Positions 57,509-64,000 of a stretch of DNA of 64,000 bases are shown in pieces (within the stretch, counting starts at the first letter, position 1; each line of letters opens with the position of its first letter). The stretch covers positions 1,369,501 through 1,433,500 of the forward strand of contig VICG01000006.1 of assembly GCA_008692225.1 (NCBI GenBank), in the 5' to 3' direction. Made by a program: the position numbers and the translations under genes. The stretch is from Monilinia fructicola. Lineage: Eukaryota; Ascomycota; Leotiomycetes; Helotiales; Sclerotiniaceae. The notes beneath the pieces are model-generated. The model saw nothing but the letters and a program-made list of their open reading frames with translations, searched no databases and had not been told where the DNA came from.

Positions 57509-58518
57509 CTAATAACGGCCACCAGCAGCAACATCTTGTTCGACAGTTTTTCCTTCTTCGATGATTGCGCGGGCACCAATCTTAACACCCCTAACCAAAT
57601 AGACGTTGTTACCGATCTCGGCACTATCACCAATTTCGGAGTCTATATCGACTGTGACTTTCTCACCTATAACAACACGCCTACCAATCTTCGCATCATA
57701 AAAAATTCGCGTACTCTTTCCAACCGTCGTTTCATCTCCTATGTCACTCATCACTAGTACGCCGTTACCGAGACGAACTCCAACCCCAACATGTTTTCCT
57801 CGAATATCCACATTATCACCAATCCATGCTTGTTTGCGGATCAAGGTCCTGCTTTCCATTTTTACGTCTTTACCAATGTGGACAGAATCCTCAATTTTCG
57901 TATCTGTTCCGACCTTGGTACCTGACCCGATTTCGACATTCTTCCCGATGTGTACATCCGAGTCAATATACACGTTGGAGTGAATTATGACGTTCTCCTT
58001 GATACTGGTCTTCCATAGAACAGTACAGCCAGACTCAATGGTAATCGGCTTTACTCCATCCCCAGGACGACGGTATTGGTTGAGATTCGCATGCTTGTCA
58101 ATTTTTGCGTCAGGTGAAATATTGTTAAGTGGGTCCGGGAGAGGAGACCTGTGGGATATATAGTTAGCCACGATAGCTAATCCTCTGTTTGAATTAAGGA
58201 AGCCTCACTGTTCTAGGCTCGAAACCCGGCTTTTGTGTGTTGAAGGAGACATATTCGTTAAATATCCAATATTGCAAAGTTGAGCAGGTTGTAAATAGTA
58301 AGCTTTGAATTGAGTTGTGGGTTGTCAGTTGTAAGAAGAAACGACGAAGCAAAGAAATTCCTCGCACTCTGTTAAACCCACGTCTGTTGAGTTGATTTAA
58401 ATTACTCATTTGTCCATTCAGCCGGTACATATGAATCATGAATTTTGACTCACATCCACAAACTAATGATGAGTGTTTTCAAGCCAGGTTTCTGATAAAC
58501 GGCACGTGTTTCATCCAT
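57509..58518 (-). CDS. Left-handed beta-helix (hexapeptide-repeat) protein
   Basis: The long frame (58171 to 57509) opens with GTG, not ATG. A good acceptor CCCACAG at 58149 and donor GTGAGT at 58453 give an upstream exon at 58454-58518 with ATG (MDETRAVYQKPGLKTLIISLW) and a rather long 305-bp intron. The spliced protein is about 230 residues. From residue 55 on it is almost all hexapeptide repeats: VYIDSDVHIGKNVEIGSGTK, KIEDSVHIGKDV, AWIGDNVDI, TVGKSTRIFYDAKIGRRVVI. This is a parallel beta-helix of about ten coils. Bacterial-type sugar or acyl transferases share it, but no catalytic loop stands out. Related in style to the gene just downstream, so a tandem pair is likely. Confidence 0.65.
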
Positions 58519-60117
58519 GGAACTGGGAGCTTCAACGGCGACATATCTTAGTCAATCTGCAGAACTCAACAAATTTCGAATACCCAAGTGGACTATTGAA
58601 GGAAATCCCATCCAGAAACAGTTGTGCCATTTATTACAGAGTACGACTTTAAGTATACAGTCTACTCATAACATGCACTTTGGTTTCAGATAACTCTGAT
58701 TATTTAACGTTGCATTCGAGACTACTTGTACTCTTGGATCTTATCCGAAATTTCAATCATGATTTATACATCGCGTCTCGAAAACTCGATATTACGACAA
58801 AGCTGAATAACTCAAACAAACGCGTTTGAAGCCAAAAATTGGATTCATTTGCCGTTCTATCAGGGATGCTCCAGCCCTGCGGTCAAGCACAAGAAACCCA
58901 AGTAGTAGGTTCCCGTTTCCTCATGAAGCAAGCAAATTGGAATCCTAACATACAAACTTGACCTCTGAACGTTGAAAGATCATATATGTTGCTTCCGACG
59001 CGAACGCAGAGACAGAATCTGCAGTAGACAACCCGTATCGGTCGGTGACGGGACATAGAGCCAGTCTTCTGCCTCACATTCCGACCACCGCTCCCCAATG
59101 CTTGGACATCAGTAACTATCATATCAGCATGCTATCAAGAAGCTCCTATGAAAGCTTTCATTGATCCGAACAAGCTCAAGACCTAGTGCGCCTCTACCCC
59201 ACACGAACCGATCACTTGCTTCAGCCTAGATATTGGGCCTTGCCGACCGATGAGGTGTTGAGTGTAAAATGCGCAGGATGGCAGGATGGCAGGTCTGATA
59301 GTTGAAACACTGCAACAGCACTCGCCCAGAGGAAGTCCCTCTTCACGAAAACGAGAGGAAGATGGTGGGGAGCTTAGTACAAAATAGGTATCCACTTTTC
59401 ACAATTATCTTGTGAAGATGGGGTTTCCAGCAGGTTAGGGGTTTGCATTACAGTTCTGATCAGGAAATCTGTACGTTCTTGAACATAGCTTGATATACTA
59501 ATGATATTCCACGTTCCAGTGAGATTCATGGTATTGCACCCAATTAGGTGTTGCAGGTGGATTAAGATTATCGCTAAGGCAAATGCTCCATATAAATCCG
59601 ACATCGTCGACCCCAAGCCCCGGTAATTGGAAACTACCCATAGATCTTTACAGGCTGAAGTACTTACTTATTTTTCGTTATAGTACCTAAGAATTATAGA
59701 TACGAAGAACTTACAATTATAAAAACGAACGAAAAAAGAAAAACTTTAGAGGATTAAGAAGAATCATCGAGATGTCCAATATTCAAGGCCATACTGAACT
59801 TCCGGGTCGGTCCTTCAAGGCTCTAACATACATGCCTTCATCTTATAGCATGATGTATTAAAATAATAATAAGGACAACGTTCCAAGAAGGAATCATGAA
59901 AAGTACAAGGTTCGTCATTGGTCTTCAGTGAAAATTGCCAACTGATGGAAATATTGAAGAAACCCTCGGGACATAAGATAACTAACCATCGAGATAACAC
60001 TATTACATATTTGAAGCTTCAACGAATCTCTTTGCTTCCTCACAATCAACGCAGAACGCCCATGCTCCAATACAATTATGATGCCTAAAAATGAAGAATA
60101 TATCGAACCGAGTGTGC
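58519..60117. other. Intergenic region, no supported gene
   Basis: About 1.6 kb. Small minus-strand frames (58883-59122, 59183-59395, 59374-59616) have no recognisable features. Confidence 0.4.
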
Positions 60118-61022
60118 TTACTCTGGCAATGTAGCTCCAACATCAAGTCTCCTAATAAGCTTGGCAGGCACACCACCAACAAGACAATCTGTACAGAGAC
60201 AAAAATTGTGAGCGATGTGATTACCAAATACCGTCGATCACATGTAGACGAAGTGCCATAATCAATGACAAAGCTGAGAGGCCTAAACAAGAAAATCGGA
60301 GCACTTACTCGGTTCAACATCCCTGGCTACAACAGCTCCAGCTGCAACCGTCGATCCGTTTCCAATACTAACCCCTGCAACAATAATTGCTCTTCCTCCA
60401 ATCCAGCAATCATTTCCAATAACTATCGGTTTCGCATAGGAACCCATCTGGCTTTGATTTCTGGATACAGCGTCGATTTCATGCGTATCCGTGCAGATAC
60501 AAACGCCAGGTCCAATGAGAACGCGGTCACCAATTTTGACGGGTGCGCTATCGAAAATAGAGACACTATTTTAAGCTACTTAGTACTATGTTAATTGGGT
60601 AGAATAGGGTGACCCACTCCCTGTTGATGTAGACATTTTTGCCAATAAAGGTGTTGCAACCCCAGGTACAGAATAACGGAGCTTCTATATTAGTACCGAG
60701 ACCAAGTTTTCCAAATAGATTCTTGGCTACAGACATTCGACGCTTCTTGAGGCTATCGAGAGTATCTTCATCCTCGATGGACGGGTCGTTAAATTTGAGT
60801 AGCTGTTTTCGGACATCGAGTTTGAACTTCGGCATGCAGTCGGCTAGACATGCCTTGAAGCTAACGCCACGAGCATTAGTAATCGCGTTAATGCGATGTC
60901 GAACAGACATGTACTCACTTCATCCCTGAGAGCATCTTCTTGTATTCATCACACATAGGAGTCGGAACATCGGCACCATCAACCATCTGTATCAATTTTG
61001 CGTTGAACTTTTCGGCTGCCAT
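60118..61022 (-). CDS. Maltose/galactoside O-acetyltransferase-like enzyme (LacA/NodL family)
   Basis: ATG at 61022 (minus), introns 60861-60918, 60566-60617 and 60189-60308, stop at 60118; about 210 residues, normal for the family. An N-terminal helical mac domain (MCDEYKKMLSGMN-FKACLADC) precedes a beta-helix: FCTWGCNTFIGKNVYIN, VKIGDRVLIGPGVCI, then CTDTHEID with the catalytic His, GNDCWIGGRAIIVAGVSIGN and GGVPAKLIRRL. It transfers acetyl from acetyl-CoA to a sugar hydroxyl. Third hexapeptide-repeat gene in five kb. Frame clean after splicing. Confidence 0.87.
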
Positions 61023-61625
61023 TGTGTTGTTTCCCTTTTGGAGCTAATTGGAAAAACAAAAGACATTTTCAGGGTTTATAAGAGCACTGCAGAGGAACCA
61101 AAATGAATCACACCCATGTACAAATACCCCGGATTTATATGGCGTGACTGATTGAATAAGAAAGGTTCGAAGCCGCTCTATCTTTCATTCAGATACTACG
61201 CTGGCAAGAAGGATCGTATTGGTGAATCGATATAAAACCACCAACCGGGACACTTAATATTGAAAGAGCTGAGAAGGTACAGCCACTTGGCGTAGAATCT
61301 GCCGATCCCATTTCCGAATTGAAAAGAGAACTTTATGTATTTGTGAATCACAAATTTAAAATTTTTCCTCGTACGACTCTTTGGGGATTGAAATATAACT
61401 GTGTGTGACCAAGTTTGTGTATAGGCAGCCCCAGAAAAGAAGAAACCATCACAGATTGAAATGGGGGTGATATTTTGCTGGCCCAATACCAATACGCAGA
61501 GCCGAGTGTTCCCCTAAACGCCATGCCCCAGATTTATAAAGGCAACTATTCGTCACAATTCCTTTTTTTTCTCCGCATTCTTTTCGGGTCGCTCCAACAA
61601 ATGTTCCCGACCAGTGACAGGTGCA
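61023..61625. other. Intergenic spacer
   Basis: Upstream region of the acetyltransferase gene and 3' flank of the MTFP1 gene. Nothing supported. Confidence 0.4.
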
Positions 61626-62651
61626 TTACCGACGGCAGACTTTACCGCCGAAGGTCTCAAAGCCTTTGTGAAACACAAATTCAACTGCTTCCTCGACGGG
61701 CTTGTCAAACAGGAATGGTAAAGCGGGTACGGCCGCTAGTCCAAGACCAATCGGACCCCATGTTCGAACCCTAATGTTCTTTACATTCTTCATATATTTA
61801 CCGGAATACCGCACAATAGAATGAATGGTAAAGGCGGGGAGACCTAGGTTGCATTAGCGATGAATAACTTCGTGAGACTCTCCTAAGATAAATATCCGCA
61901 CGAATGAGGCAAAGTCAATAGCTGCACCTACCCATTGACGCAATGCCTTGAAATAGGGCTCGCTGTGCCATCACTGTCCGATAATCTTCCAGTGGTGCAA
62001 CTTGACGAGGCTTTAGGGACACCCCTGTTTCATTGGCGACTATCCTAAGATCCGTCTTTGCATCGTTGTATCGATCGTGCATTGCTTCTCGCGGAAGTTC
62101 CGGATGCAAGACTTCCTGATTCCTGCAGTATGCCTTGTATCCCTCATGTGTAACATCACCAATGAGATAGGCCCATGAAACGCCATAAGCTGCTCGAACC
62201 CAGTTTGGATGAGCTACTGGTCGGAAAGACTCCCCAATGTCTGAAGTGTAAGCTACATATCGTTGAGCGGACAATAGGGCTATCAAAAGTATCAGCATAA
62301 GTCCTAACCCTACTAGCCACTGTAAAAAGGGAACTGACCTGTTCGTATACGAGTAGCATATGCAGCATATCGGATATTGCTTTCGGTGGTTTGGGGTGCA
62401 CTATACCAATCTAATTAGTATATTTTAATGAAAGGTTGCGTCTAACGAGCTAGTGTGAACCTCGAAGCGGAAGAGAATAGCTTAGAAAACGGTCCCATAA
62501 ACACATACTATCCATCGTAGAGTTCATCATAAAAGTTCTCCTCTTTGTCTGCCTTATCAACGATCTTTTGCAGCCCATCAGGAAGCTTTTCCACATTTGG
62601 CAACCCAGTTGGAGGTGGACCTCTAGAGTTATTGTTATCTTTTCCAGCCAT
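61626..62651 (-). CDS. MTP18: Mitochondrial fission process protein 1 (MTFP1/MTP18) homologue
   Basis: ATG at 62651 (minus); introns 62401-62508, 62280-62338 and 61844-61931; stop at 61626. After splicing: YAPQTTESNIRYAAYATRIR, then RYVAYTSDIGESFRPV, WVRAAYGVSWAYLIGDVTHEGYKAY, ALFQGIASMGLPAFTIHSIV and the signature WGPIGLGLAAVPALPFLFDKPVEEAVEF. This is an inner-mitochondrial-membrane protein with about four membrane segments that controls mitochondrial division and integrity. Frame clean. Confidence 0.92.
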
Positions 62652-63163
62652 ATCGCTCGGGTGTGGAGAAGTTTAAGCTAGAATCAGAAGATGATGTACT
62701 AATTGAATTCAGAAAAGTAGGCAACTGATTTGTAAATGCATACGTTGTAGAATTGAAGATATCGAAAGTTATTTTAGACTGCCAGCTTCCTAGCTTCCTA
62801 TAACCTCGGACGGAACGACTCGTCAAGTATTATCCGGTATTCTCGTCCGGTTCTGGGGAAATGACAATTTGATAGCACACGTCCGAGTGGGGGGACTCTC
62901 TACTGTACTGTAATGTTCCTGGGTACTTATTATTAAAGGTGGAGTGGGAGCGGAGACCTTCTTTCGTCCCTCACACTGAACGGGAGACCATCGGCATCTC
63001 GGGACCTTTCGGTAGGCGCTTGCGCTTAAATCGCCTAGCTTGTAAATTTGAATGGCAGCTCTAATTCAGTTAAACTGTATCAACACTATCACGAACCCTC
63101 ACCTCGTCACCGCAACCCTATTCGAACAATTATCGGTTTACTTTCATCTTCGAACTCGTCAAA
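62652..63163. promoter_or_regulatory. Divergent promoter region of two mitochondrial genes (MTP18/ATP19)
   Basis: About 0.5 kb shared by two divergent genes whose products both sit in the inner mitochondrial membrane. No specific factor site was recognised. Confidence 0.4.
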
Positions 63164-63605
63164 ATGGTTTCTTACTATCAAATCGCTGGAAAGCAAGTTG
63201 GCTCCCACTACGTAGGTGGCCCTTCAAAATCCCCTCCTGTTCAAATTCTCCGATTTTTACTTCAATCCAATTGAACAGCCCACGCAGTAATCAGATGTCC
63301 GAGAAGTGTTGCTAACATGAACTGTGATATTAGCTAGCAATGGCGGTTCTCGGTTCACTGGCTGGCGTCGTCACTTTGTCCACTCGTGGTGGATCTACTG
63401 CAAAGAATCAATCAACTCCACCAATTAACGCCAAAAGCCCAGACGAGGAGAAATACATCAAGTAGGTTCAGGGAGGAGACCTCTTCGATTTGCAGATCAA
63501 TATAATTTTCATGGTCTGACATCTTTTAGGGACTTTATGGCCAGCATCGAGGGCAGCAAGAATGGGAACAATGCGGATTCGGCCAAGAAGGATGCAGGAA
63601 GATAA
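63164..63605 (+). CDS. ATP19: ATP synthase subunit K (Atp19)
   Basis: ATG at 63164; introns 63212-63333 (with a textbook GCTAACA branch point) and 63462-63529; stop at 63605. The product is 84 residues: MVSYYQIAGKQVGSHYLAMA, a single TM segment, and the DEEKYIKDFMA block near the C-terminus. This matches fungal Atp19, an accessory F1Fo ATP synthase subunit of the inner membrane that helps dimers associate. Too small and split to be seen as one open frame. Confidence 0.88.
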
Positions 63606-64000
63606 AGGATACCTGATGAAATGGGATTAAGGGGTTGGATTTTCTTTCCAATGGACTACGCCGGTTCGGCTGTAATTATAGAATGCGGCCATGAATGCAT
63701 CAATCCAAACAGGCATCTATGTTAACGCCAGAAAATCAATAATCTCCCAGAAATTTCGCATCTTCCCGATTTACAGCCTTAGATGGAGGGGTAGACCGGT
63801 TGGAGAAATATGTCAAAAGAGGCATCTGAATCGATGTTCATTCATGATACCAACTCCATTGCGCAACATAGCCTTATTTGATACAAGGTCTAGATTCCCA
63901 AAGTATATTTAAAGGAACATTGGACGGCCTGGCCGCCCTACGAGGATATTTCGATGATTTGGACTACTGTCAGGAAACACCCAGCGACGCCTTACCAATC
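63606..64000. other. 3' flank, end of window
   Basis: 3' UTR and downstream DNA of ATP19. A 73-codon frame at 63691-63912 has no recognisable content. Confidence 0.4.

Overview
The window is nuclear DNA of a filamentous ascomycete. Genes are split by short introns (about 47-120 bp) with GTRNGT-type donors, CTNAN branch points and AG acceptors. Product identities (THP3, BEM1, MTFP1, ATP19, yeast-type thymidylate synthase) and gene-poor stretches full of microsatellites fit this. Leotiomycetes (Botrytis/Sclerotinia-like) is my best guess, but it is inference; no marker gene was compared.

Layout, left to right. (1) 1-2.8 kb: the edge of a minus-strand gene, a three-copy diverged repeat, then a THP3-like SAC3/PCI gene. 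(2) 6.7-20.7 kb: an accessory locus of secondary-metabolism type, with a DHA1 MFS exporter, a TfdA/TauD-type dioxygenase, an opine dehydrogenase, a mono-modular NRPS (A-T-C) and an MFS scrap. The NRPS and opine dehydrogenase are full of frame breaks and look like a decaying cluster. (3) 20.7-32.2 kb: gene-poor DNA holding a relic of a mitochondrial-plasmid-type family-B DNA polymerase (TGA in place of Trp) and then a long microsatellite and low-complexity island. (4) 32.2-37.3 kb: a BEM1 scaffold (SH3-SH3-PX-PB1) with six frame breaks that are all best explained as small insertions, and a minus-strand FAR1/WRKY-GCM1-like zinc-finger protein. (5) 39.5-51.4 kb: a membrane protein and then a compact set of alternating genes: ATP-grasp ligase (-), cysteine-synthase-like PLP enzyme fused to a rhodanese domain (+), ParB/sulfiredoxin-fold-like protein with a DGNHR motif (-) and a PTR2/POT peptide transporter (+). 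This is the best candidate for an undescribed system: activation of an amino acid, building of a beta-substituted amino acid, ATP-driven amide ligation, transport. (6) 51.8-64 kb: intron-containing tRNA-Pro(UGG), thymidylate synthase, an AYR1-like SDR, three left-handed beta-helix (hexapeptide) genes, MTFP1/MTP18 and ATP synthase subunit K, separated by short intergenic DNA.

A caution for the whole window: several conserved genes (MFS, BEM1, zinc-finger protein, ATP-grasp) are interrupted by single extra bases in homopolymers, while THP3, the dioxygenase, thymidylate synthase, SDR, MTFP1 and ATP19 are clean. Residual assembly indels and real decay are both possible, and I keep them apart where I can.
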